Shown: positions 8,800 through 16,772, counted from the first letter of the stretch. The stretch is DNA of 64,000 bases from Flavobacterium rivuli WB 3.3-2 = DSM 21788 (GCF_000378485.1 NZ_KB899967.1:62001-126000); one strand, 5' to 3'. The notes: generated by a model from the sequence alone, not told the origin. A program made the numbers and translations.

Positions 8800-9774
8800 T
8801 TATTTTGAATTGATGTTTATGTTAAGCATTGCCCTTAAAATATTGGTTTGCTCATCTACGTTTTGCAGGTCGTCCAGAAAATCAACCCCCGAAATTTTTT
8901 CGAGGTAAGCCGCCAGCACCCCTTCTACATCTTTAGGTAATGATGTTTTTACGGTTGCCTGCTTATCCCGTAACAGGTCGTTTTTATACTGGAGCCCCAT
9001 AATAATGTCTGCCTTATTAGACATGTTTTTAGACAGGTCAATGTCTTTTGCACTATCAGCATTTAAAAAGTAAAAAGACTTGGTGCCGTTTATAAATACA
9101 AATTTATCGTTACTGTCCATAAAATCATATACCTCTGCATATGCGTTATCATGGCTTATACCACAGGCAAACTTTACCCTGAAGTTAAGTATATTAAGCC
9201 TGCCAAGCAACTTGCGCTCTATAATGGCATAGTCATTTTGGTATACTTTTTTATCGTCATGCTTTACAAGCAGGTCAAATTGTTGTGTACTTACCTCCCT
9301 GTAAAATTCGGGCGCAAGCCGTGAAGAGAACAGCATAACGGTAGCCCAGCTAAAGGGCACTGTAACATTAGTAGCCAGCATATCATACAGCTGCTTTAGC
9401 GCAGTACCCATATTCTGGTTATGGCGGCGAACCTCATCGCTAAAATTACGTGCTTCGCTTTCCTTTTCAAGCTTTTGTACCAGGTCACTATTTATATATA
9501 TCTCATCGGCCATGAGCAGGTACTGCTGTTCCTTTGCTTTTTTAAGTTTCTGAAACAGGTCTGTAAGGCTGCTTGTGTATTGTACATGAAAGAGGTCCAG
9601 CTTATTAACATCGAGGTTTTTGTTAGACTGAAACAAATTGTGAATTACTTTTGTGCGTACATAAACCGCAAAGAGATCCTTATGGTTAAAAAAATTAGCT
9701 AACATTTTTAAAACCAACAATCGTTTATCGCTCTCCCGTATAACCTGAGCAAATATCTCTTCCTGCTCCTCCAT
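8800..9774 (-). CDS. unknown protein embedded in the ter/tel cluster
   Basis: A 324-aa soluble protein without signal peptide or membrane segment; I recognise no domain. The N-terminal half is helical and charged (IRESDKRLLVLKMLANFF about 13-30; LTDLFQKLKKAKEQQYLLMA about 71-90; EKESEARNFSDEVRRHNQ). The middle is more mixed (ATNVTVPFSWATVMLFSSRL) and the C-terminal third contains likely strands (NDKFVFINGTKSFYFLNAD). It sits 21 bases after the VOC gene and 4 bases before a TerD gene, inside a run with gaps of 4-21 bases, so it is very likely co-expressed and a component of the Ter system. A scaffold or regulatory role is possible but not shown. Confidence 0.75.
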   Translation of the reverse strand: MEEQEEIFAQVIRESDKRLLVLKMLANFFNHKDLFAVYVRTKVIHNLFQSNKNLDVNKLDLFHVQYTSSLTDLFQKLKKAKEQQYLLMADEIYINSDLVQKLEKESEARNFSDEVRRHNQNMGTALKQLYDMLATNVTVPFSWATVMLFSSRLAPEFYREVSTQQFDLLVKHDDKKVYQNDYAIIERKLLGRLNILNFRVKFACGISHDNAYAEVYDFMDSNDKFVFINGTKSFYFLNADSAKDIDLSKNMSNKADIIMGLQYKNDLLRDKQATVKTSLPKDVEGVLAAYLEKISGVDFLDDLQNVDEQTNILRAMLNININSK

Positions 9775-9795
9775 TTACATTATATAATCGCCTTC

Positions 9796-10161
9796 TTATT
9801 TATTAAATTGCCCAAAATGCCATAAAACTCCGGCAGGGTCATGCACAAAGCATTCACTGCCCCAGTCAAGGTGCTTAATTGGGACTAACCTCACATCCTC
9901 ATACTTACCGGTTAAATTTAATGCTAAAAGTTCGTCCCAAAATTGGGCAACATCTTCTACTTCCATAAAAAGCATGGTGTTGTCTACCCATTCTTTAGCA
10001 TAATAGTTTTGCAGGTAAAATGAGATGTTACCCATTTTAAATACCGACATACTATCGCCCAAAACATTTTCTTCGAAACCCAGGTCGCGGTAAAAACTGC
10101 GTGAGATTTCGAAATCTTTAGATCCTATAAAAGGCCGTAGTGATTTAGCTTTAATATTCAT
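9796..10161 (-). CDS. VOC-superfamily (glyoxalase/bleomycin-resistance-like) protein
   Basis: A 121-aa single VOC domain protein: LRPFIGSKDFEISRSFYRDL (about 8-27), FEENVLGDSMSVFKMGNISF, then the second beta-alpha-beta half with TMLFMEVEDVAQFWDELL and the ending CFVHDPAGVLWHFGQ. VOC proteins include glyoxalase I, drug-binding resistance proteins and dioxygenases; here no substrate can be read. It resembles bleomycin-binding proteins in length and in FVHDPAGVLWHF. It is unusual that it lies within the ter/tel cluster, 10 bases after telA, and it is probably translated from the same mRNA. Confidence 0.85.
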   Translation of the reverse strand: MNIKAKSLRPFIGSKDFEISRSFYRDLGFEENVLGDSMSVFKMGNISFYLQNYYAKEWVDNTMLFMEVEDVAQFWDELLALNLTGKYEDVRLVPIKHLDWGSECFVHDPAGVLWHFGQFNK

Positions 10162-10171
10162 TTCAACATTT

Positions 10172-11263
10172 TTAGCTAACTACTCCTTTTTTAAGTTCTT
10201 CCTCAAGGCTTTGCAAGCCGGCATCAAGCTCTCTCCTGGTTTTTGTGCCTTGTTCGTGTATCTGTTTAACCTCTGTAAGCGTATCTATCAGCGATTTTGT
10301 AGTCATTTTTAAAGTATCGAGAGATACAATTGTGTTCTCGTTCTCTTTTGCTACTTCTATACTGTTCATTTTTAGCATCTCTGCATTTTTTTGCAATATA
10401 GTATTTGTAGTTTCAGATACTTTGCGCTGTACCTCTATGTTCTGCTTTTGCCTTTGCAGGGCTACCGCAAGGGTAAGCTGGTTTTTCCAAACCGGCATTG
10501 TTGTGGTAAGTATGCTTTGGGCTTTCTCTGCAATAGAGGTGTTGTTATTTTGCACCACCCTTATTTGCGCCAGCGATTGCAATAGTATAAAACGTACTAC
10601 CTTCATATCAGCAAGCCTTTTGTCAAGCCTGTTTATAAAAGTGCGCTTATCTGCTATTTCATAATCCTGGTAGTTGGCGGGGTTGCCTTCCATAACGGCA
10701 AGCTCTTCGTTTAGCTCTTTAAACTTAAGCTGGCCGGCCACAATATATTTTTCCAGTTCTTTTATAAGGTTAACATTACCGTCGAACATGGTTTGCAGCG
10801 AGGTATTGTCTTTAACCGAATTGATCATTCCTGCTTTAACCTTATTGCTTATCCTGTCTACATTAGCAGTGATCTTATCGTACTTCTGGAAAAGCTTTTT
10901 AACATCTACAACCAGTTTGTTAAGCAACGGTATACCCGATAGAAATTTCTGGAACCCACTTTTGTTAAGCTCATCTACATCTATGTAGTTAAGCTCAGAC
11001 AGCAGCTCATTAATAAGCCCGCCAATCTCGCCGCCCTGCTGCGCCCTTACATTGGTAAGGAACGTGTCACTTTGCTTTGCTATAGAGTTTTGTATCTCTG
11101 CACCAAAGTTCAGTATCGAGTTAGCATCTTTTTCGCTTAGCTGGCCCGATATTGTTTTGTATTGCGCCAGGTCGTTTTCCTGAATATTGGCCAGATTAAC
11201 GTTACCCTCTTTATCAATAGGTGAAAGCGATGCGCCCGTAGGTATATTTTGTAAATTATCCAT
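10172..11263 (-). CDS. telA: TelA/KlaA-like toxic anion resistance protein
   Basis: A 363-aa cytoplasmic, almost entirely helical protein of the TelA (toxic anion resistance) family. The segments SGIPLLNKLVVDVKKLFQKY (about 109-128), NVNLIKELEKYIVAGQLKF and IRVVQNNNTSIAEKAQSILT, together with TTMPVWKNQLTLAVALQRQK (about 250-269), are the conserved core; the C-terminus is coiled coil. TelA proteins confer resistance to tellurite and to some cell-wall antibiotics by an unknown route and are standard partners of TerD. It starts 6 bases after the upstream TerD stop and ends 10 bases before the VOC gene. Confidence 0.9.
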   Translation of the reverse strand: MDNLQNIPTGASLSPIDKEGNVNLANIQENDLAQYKTISGQLSEKDANSILNFGAEIQNSIAKQSDTFLTNVRAQQGGEIGGLINELLSELNYIDVDELNKSGFQKFLSGIPLLNKLVVDVKKLFQKYDKITANVDRISNKVKAGMINSVKDNTSLQTMFDGNVNLIKELEKYIVAGQLKFKELNEELAVMEGNPANYQDYEIADKRTFINRLDKRLADMKVVRFILLQSLAQIRVVQNNNTSIAEKAQSILTTTMPVWKNQLTLAVALQRQKQNIEVQRKVSETTNTILQKNAEMLKMNSIEVAKENENTIVSLDTLKMTTKSLIDTLTEVKQIHEQGTKTRRELDAGLQSLEEELKKGVVS

Positions 11264-11269
11264 AATATG

Positions 11270-11878
11270 TTACAGGTAGCTTTGTTGAATAGTAACCACA
11301 GTTGTTTCTATTTTTTTATCAGGGGTTGGTGCGCCTATAGCGTTAAATTTCCACTCGCCGTTCTTTTTATAAAACACGCCAAGTACCATAGTAACGCTGC
11401 CTGCAAAAGCACTGTCATTAGCAATATCATACTTTGCAAACACCTCTGTTACACGTGTAGGCGTACCTTCGTATATTCTTATAGATGCAAAAGGGATATC
11501 TTTAAAATCCTGTCCGCGAAAGCTGTTTATAAAAAATGCCACGTAGGTTGCCGATGGGTTTAACCTCGAAAAATCTACAGTTATAACTTCGTTATCAAGG
11601 CCGTCATCGCCGTTTATATCTCCGGTAAGATCGTCACCACTATGTTTAATAGCCTGGTCGTTACTTTTTAACTGCCTAAAGCTTACTGTATCTAACAGCT
11701 TTTTATTTTCATCATATACTGCACAGCTCGCATCAAGGTCTACCGCTACTTTGCTCGAAGAGAAAAAACCTTTCTTTTCTATAGCACCCCAGTTAACGCC
11801 CACACATATATTAAGTAATTTTGCACCGTTGCTTTTTTCAAGGCTAATGCGTTGCCCTTTTTCTAAATTTATTGCCAT
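11270..11878 (-). CDS. terD: divergent TerD-family protein (second in cluster)
   Basis: A 202-aa TerD domain protein, the most divergent of the three. It begins MAINLEKGQRISLEKSNG, has an insertion (KKGFFSSSKVAVDLDASC) before the first acidic strand, the second acidic motif HSGDDLTGDINGDDG (about 79-93) and the ending FYKKNGEWKFNAIGAP followed by a short tail (PDKKIETTVVTIQQSYL). This version resembles TerD/TerZ-like family members, whereas the other two are near-identical TerD/TerE types. It is 12 bases downstream of the neighbouring TerD gene and 6 bases upstream of telA. Confidence 0.9.
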   Translation of the reverse strand: MAINLEKGQRISLEKSNGAKLLNICVGVNWGAIEKKGFFSSSKVAVDLDASCAVYDENKKLLDTVSFRQLKSNDQAIKHSGDDLTGDINGDDGLDNEVITVDFSRLNPSATYVAFFINSFRGQDFKDIPFASIRIYEGTPTRVTEVFAKYDIANDSAFAGSVTMVLGVFYKKNGEWKFNAIGAPTPDKKIETTVVTIQQSYL

Positions 11879-11890
11879 GTCTTAGTTATC

Positions 11891-12445
11891 TTAGTTGTAT
11901 TTGTTTAAGTAATCCTGTAATCCGCCGCGCTGGCCTGCTCCCACGGCTTCAAACTTCCATTCATTATTTCTTTTATATATCCTGCCAAATTCTACAGCAG
12001 TTTCTATAGAGAAATCTTCTTCAAGCTCATATTTTACAAGTTCTGTACCTGTTACGGCATCTACAATACGCACAAAAGAATTGCGCACCTGCCCAAAGTT
12101 TTGTTTCCTTACCTCAGCATCGTGTATGGTAACTATAATACTCATTTCGGTAACACGTGGGTCTGTTTTACTCAGGTCTACAAGTATTTGCTCGTCATCG
12201 CCATCACCGTCTCCGGTAAGGTTATCACCTGTATGTTTTACCGCTTCATCCGGCGATATAAGATTGTTGTAAAATACAAAAAAATCGTCGGTAATAAGTT
12301 TTTTATTATCACCCATTATAAATACCGAAGCATCCAGGTCAAACTGCGCACCGGTAACCGATGAGTTTGTATCCCACCCAAGGCCTATGGTAAATTTTGG
12401 CGCATTAAGCGTTTCGCGCTGACCCTTCTGTAAATTGATAGCCAT
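11891..12445 (-). CDS. terD: TerD-family stress resistance protein (first in cluster)
   Basis: A 184-aa TerD protein: MAINLQKGQRETLNAPKF, IGLGWDTNSSVTGAQFDLDA, GDNLTGDGDGDDEQI (about 73-87) and IETAVEFGRIYKRNNEWKF. The Asp-rich loops fit the calcium sites known for the family. Its first 41 bases overlap the 3' end of the phosphoribosyltransferase gene in another frame, which implies translational coupling. It is a close paralog of the TerD at 8241-8795, at the opposite end of the TelA-VOC-unknown block. Confidence 0.93.
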   Translation of the reverse strand: MAINLQKGQRETLNAPKFTIGLGWDTNSSVTGAQFDLDASVFIMGDNKKLITDDFFVFYNNLISPDEAVKHTGDNLTGDGDGDDEQILVDLSKTDPRVTEMSIIVTIHDAEVRKQNFGQVRNSFVRIVDAVTGTELVKYELEEDFSIETAVEFGRIYKRNNEWKFEAVGAGQRGGLQDYLNKYN

Positions 12446-13274
12446 AATTAGTTGTTTTAATGTTGGTTAAACTTTTATTTATAAACTCCAGGTTTTCCCT
12501 GTAGTCATTTATTGTATGGTAATTGTTGCTTACCGCAAGCCTAAAGAGCTCTTGCAGTACATTAGTCGTCATATACCCTAAAAGTGTTACAAGTTCCTGC
12601 CTGTCTAATTTTAAAATATATTTTACAGTACGGGTATTAAACACAAAAGAGGGCTTGTTTATAATGGTAGCAAGGCTCTCTGCATCCTTTACAAAAAAGT
12701 AATTGTAATAATTTTCTATGTTGGGGTGTATATCTTTATTGAGAAGCTCGGCAAAATAAACAAATACAAACTCGCCCTGCACATTATGGTCGTCGAGTAT
12801 TTTTTTTACAATGTACTCATGGCTGCCGGTAATTTTAATATCATCCATAAACAGGCACAGTTTGCCGCTTATGTAATTGCTGTCTATATAATAGGTATCA
12901 TTAGCAATAAGTTTTACCCTGTCATTAAAATCAAGGTTGCCATAATCGGCAGTATACGTTTGGTTACGGTATATTTTACTTTCTGCCAGCGCCTTTTTGC
13001 CATGACTGTATAAAAAAGCATTCATTCTGTGTTTAAAATGCAGGCTAAGGTAATTACTCGCTGTGGGAATGGCAAGGTAAGGGCTGGGCAATATCACAAT
13101 TTCATCGTGTGCCAGTATAAGTTGTTCATGTTTTTGTATAAAGCCTTCAAAAAGCTCATCGGCAAATTTTTCGGCAATTTCATTATCGCCAAATTTAAAC
13201 TTGCTATACTCTGCCTCGCTAAAGGGGCAGTTATTTTTATCGTGTATTTTATGCAGGCTGTAAGTGAGGTTCAT
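12405..13274 (-). CDS. phosphoribosyltransferase-like protein of the Ter biosynthetic module
   Basis: A 289-aa protein with a type I phosphoribosyltransferase core. The PRPP-binding signature is visible as LCLFMDDIKITGSHE (about 140-154, consecutive acidic residues DD then T-G-S), preceded by IVILPSPYLAIPTASNYLS, which may form the nucleotide/PPi loop. The C-terminal 100 residues are helical. Comparative work on Ter systems describes PRTase and HAD genes next to TerD genes, proposed to make a nucleoside-like metabolite; that role is a published proposal, not a proven reaction. The gene overlaps the HAD gene upstream by 26 bases and the TerD gene downstream by 41 bases. Confidence 0.82.
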   Translation of the reverse strand: MNLTYSLHKIHDKNNCPFSEAEYSKFKFGDNEIAEKFADELFEGFIQKHEQLILAHDEIVILPSPYLAIPTASNYLSLHFKHRMNAFLYSHGKKALAESKIYRNQTYTADYGNLDFNDRVKLIANDTYYIDSNYISGKLCLFMDDIKITGSHEYIVKKILDDHNVQGEFVFVYFAELLNKDIHPNIENYYNYFFVKDAESLATIINKPSFVFNTRTVKYILKLDRQELVTLLGYMTTNVLQELFRLAVSNNYHTINDYRENLEFINKSLTNIKTTNYGYQFTEGSARNA

Positions 13275-13956
13275 TAATTGGTGTGTTTATAATTAAGTGG
13301 GCATTAAACCCAAAATTTATAGCGCCGTGATAATCGCTTATGGCATTGTCGCCCACATGCAAAACTTCGTGCTTTGCTATGCTGCCTGTTTTTAATATTT
13401 CGGCATAAGCGTACTCATACATTTGGTAAGCCGGCTTAGAGAAGCCCGTTTCATCTGAATATACCTGAAATGTAAAGTATTCATCGAGCCCGTAAGATGC
13501 CAGTACTTTGCGTAGCGAACTCCCTTTTATAAAAGCGGTGTTGCTAAGTATATTAGTGGTCTTCCCTTCCTCGTGCAATTGCTTAAAAAAAGACGGAATA
13601 TCATCCCGTAGCAATACCGGTTTATATTCTAAAAGCAAGGTTTCGGTAAGGTTGTAAAATTCCTGAAGCCGGGTTTTATTGTAAGCCTCTATATCTATCC
13701 CTAAAGCTTCAATAATAAGGTAATAAATTTCGAAGGTATCAAAATTGCGGCCCACCTTTTCGTTAATGCTGTTAGTAAGCACGTCAAATTTTCTTATAAC
13801 AGCCGCCACTTCGTCAATGGGTTTATTTATAGCAAAAAAATCTTTGTATAAAAGGTTTCTCTTCGCCTTAAATTCAGGATGCGATTTAATAAGCGTAAGC
13901 CATAAATCAAAAGAAATGTGTTTGTATTTATATAATTCAGGTATCCATTTCACCAT
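13249..13956 (-). CDS. HAD-superfamily hydrolase, first gene of the ter cluster
   Basis: A 235-aa haloacid-dehalogenase-fold protein. Motif I reads ISFDLWLTLI (about 15-24): the nucleophile Asp is present, but the +2 acid/base Asp of phosphatases is Trp, as in some dehalogenase-like HADs. Motif II is NILSNTAF (about 134-141), the Lys is in TGFSKPAYQMYEYA and motif III is VLHVGDNAISDYHGAINFG (about 199-217), giving the acidic metal-binding residues. It probably acts on a small metabolite together with the PRTase it overlaps. It is the promoter-proximal gene of the cluster; no perfect -7 element was seen upstream, only an AT-rich near match. Confidence 0.85.
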   Translation of the reverse strand: MVKWIPELYKYKHISFDLWLTLIKSHPEFKAKRNLLYKDFFAINKPIDEVAAVIRKFDVLTNSINEKVGRNFDTFEIYYLIIEALGIDIEAYNKTRLQEFYNLTETLLLEYKPVLLRDDIPSFFKQLHEEGKTTNILSNTAFIKGSSLRKVLASYGLDEYFTFQVYSDETGFSKPAYQMYEYAYAEILKTGSIAKHEVLHVGDNAISDYHGAINFGFNAHLIINTPINEPHLQPA

Positions 13957-14056
13957 GCTGCTGTCGGTCTTAAAAATATAAATGTTGGTAAATATAAAGT
14001 TTAATCTTTTTTAAAGCAATTTATTTTATGGTTAACAAATGTAACAAAGCAATTAT

Positions 14057-14064
14057 TAACTTTG
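14057..14064 (+). promoter_or_regulatory. -7 promoter element that fixes the start of the VOC gene
   Basis: TAACTTTG is a perfect TAnnTTTG element. Transcription would begin near 14071, so the ATG at 14028 is outside the transcript and the ATG at 14091 is the start. Confidence 0.65.
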
Positions 14065-14090
14065 AGTATAATCTTAAATCAGAAAATAAA

Positions 14091-14471
14091 ATGAGCACTA
14101 CTATCCTTGGGCTAAGAACCGTAATTTATAAAGTAACCGATGTTGATGCTGCAAAAACATGGTATGCAAAAGCTTTTAATACCGAGCCCTACTTTGATGA
14201 GCCTTTTTATGCAGGCTTCAATATTGCCGGTTATGAACTGGGCCTGCAGCCGGATGAAACCCTGCCCGAAGCTAAAGGTGAAAGTGTTGCTGCCTACTGG
14301 GGCGTTAATGATGTGGAAAGCGAATTTGCCAGATTTATCGATCTTGGTGCTACCGCCCATGAAGCTCCCGAAAATGTGGGTGGAGAGATTGTGACCGCTA
14401 CCGTTAAAGATCTATGGGGAAATGTAATTGGGCTTATTTACAATCCTGAATTTTCATTGCCAGCAAATTAA
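14091..14471 (+). CDS. VOC-superfamily protein (glyoxalase-like)
   Basis: A 126-aa VOC domain protein starting MSTTILGLRTVIYKVTDVDA. The pattern is two beta-alpha-beta-beta-beta units: AAKTWYAKAFNTEPYFDEPF (about 19-38), FNIAGYELGLQPDE, then AAYWGVNDVESEFARFIDLG and VKDLWGNVIGLIYNPEF. It resembles small antibiotic-binding or glyoxalase-like proteins with no clear substrate. An in-frame ATG at 14028 would add 21 residues, but that extension lies across the promoter element at 14057-14064, so 14091 is chosen. It is divergent from the ter cluster; both are preceded by the same 134-base intergenic region. Confidence 0.85.
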   Translation: MSTTILGLRTVIYKVTDVDAAKTWYAKAFNTEPYFDEPFYAGFNIAGYELGLQPDETLPEAKGESVAAYWGVNDVESEFARFIDLGATAHEAPENVGGEIVTATVKDLWGNVIGLIYNPEFSLPAN

Positions 14472-14701
14472 TTTATAAGTCAAATAACAACCGGTTAAAA
14501 TTACAATGGTAAAGTACATTTAACCTTAAATTAAAATTGTATGCGCGCATTGCAAGTGCTTTAAAAATTTCGTTACACGATATCTCCTTTTCGCTGCAAA
14601 TTCGCTGTTTAACTCCTAAAATTGTATTAAAAAATTTTAGCCGAAAGTAAATAATTCGTAATTTCAACCTGTGATACTAACAAAAGCACAACAATTGACT
14701 T

Positions 14702-14878
14702 ATGAAACCAATAATTAACCCAAAAAATCAAGACGACATGAAACTGCTAAAATTTGTACTCGCAGCATTTGCCGGATTTGGGCTTGTAAAACTATTCGGA
14801 TACTTTACCGAGGATGAGCTTAATGACGAACATGACCATGGCACATATGACGGTGAAGAATTTCCACTTTTTGTATAA
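14702..14878 (+). CDS. small membrane-associated peptide (58 aa)
   Basis: A short open frame encodes a 58-aa peptide beginning MKPIINPKNQDDMKLLKF, with one hydrophobic segment (FVLAAFAGFGLVKLFGYF, about 18-35) and a very acidic, His-containing tail (EDELNDEHDHGTYDGEE). A second ATG at 14738 would give 46 aa and start directly before the hydrophobic helix. The hydrophobic-then-acidic design, the preference for coding-like codons and a hairpin just downstream argue for a real small membrane protein. No family recognised. Confidence 0.5.
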   Translation: MKPIINPKNQDDMKLLKFVLAAFAGFGLVKLFGYFTEDELNDEHDHGTYDGEEFPLFV

Positions 14879-14905
14879 TCTGCCTCCACATTCAAAACAC
14901 ATAGC

Positions 14906-14926
14906 AAGCACCCATTTTGGGTGCTT
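14906..14926. terminator. hairpin between the 58-aa gene and the antiporter gene
   Basis: A perfect 8-bp stem (AAGCACCC, loop ATTTT, GGGTGCTT) lies 27 bases after the small gene and 44 bases after the antiporter gene end on the other strand. The T-run is poor on both sides, so termination efficiency is uncertain. Confidence 0.5.
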
Positions 14927-14970
14927 TGCGGGTTTGTGCTGATTGCAAACTTTTACGAGAAATCCTTAAA

Positions 14971-16209
14971 CTACGATTTCTCTAATATCTTTCCTGCCAC
15001 TTTACCAATAGATAATCCCTGAACAATTATAGAAAACACTACCACAAAGTAGGTTATGGCTATAATAGTATCTGTATACGGGCCATCGTTAATAGAGAGT
15101 GCCAGCGCAATAGATACTCCGCCTCTTAACCCTCCCCAAACCAATATTTTTATCGTACCCTTACTAAACTTTTCCCTGAATGGTATAAATGTGGTGGGTA
15201 TCCAGATGGATATAAACCTCGAAAACAAAACCAGTACAATAGAGATTACTCCCGGCACCCAGTAATCGTTGATGTTTTTTATTACCAAAAGGTGGAATCC
15301 AATAAATAGAAACAGCACCGCATTAAGTATCTCATCATTAAGTTCCCAAAACTTATCCAGATAGTCCTTTGTAACGGCCGACATGATGAACCTTCTTTTA
15401 AAGTTACCAATAATAATACCGGCAATTACCATAGTAAGAGGTCCTGAAATGTGCAGTTCATGGGCAATAAGGTAACCTCCCATTACTACAGATAACGTTA
15501 TTAGTACCGATACCTTATAATCGTCTATCCTGCGCAATGCACGCGATGCTGTTACTCCCAGTATAGTACCAAGCACAAAACCTCCACCTGCTTCTTTTAT
15601 TAAAAGCCAGCCAACATTTAACGGGGTTATATCGCCGGTTGTGCCCTGTGCAAGCTCTAATATTACAGCAAATACCACAACGGCAACACCATCATTAAAA
15701 AGCGATTCGCCGGCAATTTTAGTCTCAAGCGATTTACGGACTTTAGCCCCCTTAAGGATGCTTAATACTGCAACAGGATCTGTAGGCGAAATCAGCGCAC
15801 CAAACAAAAGGCAGTATATATAAGGGATATTAAGATCGGCAAGCGGAATATAATATACAAGCGTACCAACCGCAAAGGTAGAAATGATTACACTTATAGT
15901 AGAAAACACTACAACAGGGCCCCGCTGTTCCCTTAAATCTTTAAGGTTAATGTGTATGGCACCGGCAAAGAGCAAAAAGTTAAGCATTGCCCCCATGAGC
16001 AGCTCCGTAAAATCGAAACCATTTATAAGTTTAGATACACGGCCTAACGGACCCGGGAAGATATTACCAAAAACAACAAGAAATATAGATACCGCCATAG
16101 CAATAACCATAACACCAATTGTAGAGGGCAGTTTAAGAAAACGGACATTTAAGTAGGCAAAAAAAGAGGCGAGTACAATGAGCACAGATAGTGAATAATA
16201 TAATTCCAT
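14971..16209 (-). CDS. CPA1-family Na+/H+ antiporter (NhaP-like)
   Basis: A 412-aa polytopic membrane protein with about 12 helices and the CPA1 hallmarks: ALISPTDPVAVLSIL (about 138-152), ESLFNDGVAVVVFAVILELA (about 167-186, with the ion-binding Asp in FNDG), and WGGLRGGVSIALALS (about 365-379). It exchanges sodium (or potassium) for protons and regulates cytoplasmic pH and ion content. It ends with no cytoplasmic regulatory domain. It is monocistronic in appearance; the next gene upstream ends 68 bases away. Confidence 0.92.
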   Translation of the reverse strand: MELYYSLSVLIVLASFFAYLNVRFLKLPSTIGVMVIAMAVSIFLVVFGNIFPGPLGRVSKLINGFDFTELLMGAMLNFLLFAGAIHINLKDLREQRGPVVVFSTISVIISTFAVGTLVYYIPLADLNIPYIYCLLFGALISPTDPVAVLSILKGAKVRKSLETKIAGESLFNDGVAVVVFAVILELAQGTTGDITPLNVGWLLIKEAGGGFVLGTILGVTASRALRRIDDYKVSVLITLSVVMGGYLIAHELHISGPLTMVIAGIIIGNFKRRFIMSAVTKDYLDKFWELNDEILNAVLFLFIGFHLLVIKNINDYWVPGVISIVLVLFSRFISIWIPTTFIPFREKFSKGTIKILVWGGLRGGVSIALALSINDGPYTDTIIAITYFVVVFSIIVQGLSIGKVAGKILEKS

Positions 16210-16276
16210 TGGCTTATAGTAATAAGAAAGGTTAATAGCGTATTGTTACAAACATAACAAAAAAAGCCCTTAAAAC

Positions 16277-16555
16277 CTAACCAAACATCGTCAATACAAT
16301 TGTAAATACAGTGACAGCAACGGCTATATAAATATAAAATCGGTACACTTTCTTTCCATAACTATAATCTGTTAAGGCAATAGTATCTGTAGAAGCTACA
16401 ATAGTATTATCAATAAGTATCTTGTTAATCGCTTCTCTATCTTTATCCTGAAGAAAATAGGTAGTACTACTACTTACCTGTATCCCTTCATTATAGAATG
16501 CTATGTTGCTCCTCATCAGCTCCGATTCAAATATCATTGTGTCTTTAAACAGCAC
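16277..16555 (-). CDS. small membrane protein of unknown function
   Basis: A 92-aa protein with a hydrophilic N-terminal two thirds (SSSTTYFLQDKDREAINKIL) and one C-terminal membrane helix (FYIYIAVAVTVFTIVLTMFG, about 73-92), i.e. a tail-anchored arrangement. The ATG at 16537 (MIFESELMRS) is an equally plausible start, giving 86 aa. No domain is recognised. It is upstream of, and on the same strand as, the antiporter gene, 67 bases apart, and might accompany it. Confidence 0.5.
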   Translation of the reverse strand: MLFKDTMIFESELMRSNIAFYNEGIQVSSSTTYFLQDKDREAINKILIDNTIVASTDTIALTDYSYGKKVYRFYIYIAVAVTVFTIVLTMFG

Positions 16556-16571
16556 ATGCAGTTTAAAGTGA

Positions 16572-16745
16572 TTTTGGTGTTTTGTGCGAATAGATTGCGT
16601 TATAATTAAGTTTTATATATTCAATTTTTGGTTCACATACAGAAAACCGGGCTTTGTAACATTGAATCTACAAAAAGGCGACGTAGATACAGTAAAATCG
16701 TTTGAGAAAAGCGGCGTTAAGCTGGATGAGGAAGAGAAGCAGTAA
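16572..16745 (+). pseudogene. possible gene remnant without a start codon
   Basis: A plus-strand frame open from 16572 to the TAA at 16743 reads like the C-terminus of a membrane protein: a hydrophobic stretch (about FYIFNFWFTY), then RKPGFVTLNLQKGD and a charged tail KSFEKSGVKLDEEEKQ. The second half has GC-richer, coding-like codons unlike the surrounding AT-rich spacer. It has no ATG and no upstream gene body. It may be the 3' end of a gene lost by deletion. The source protein was not recognised. Confidence 0.35.
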
Positions 16746-16772
16746 GCAATGTAAAGTGTTCAGTGTTAAAAA

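Noticed and set aside
10245..10664. Plus-strand 139-aa frame opposite telA
   Set aside because: Serine/cysteine/phenylalanine-rich antisense translation typical of helical coding DNA read backwards.
14473..14667. Minus-strand 64-aa frame in the spacer before the 58-aa gene
   Set aside because: AT-rich with Phe/Tyr/Asn-heavy composition, no promoter or terminator, and it crosses no conserved element.
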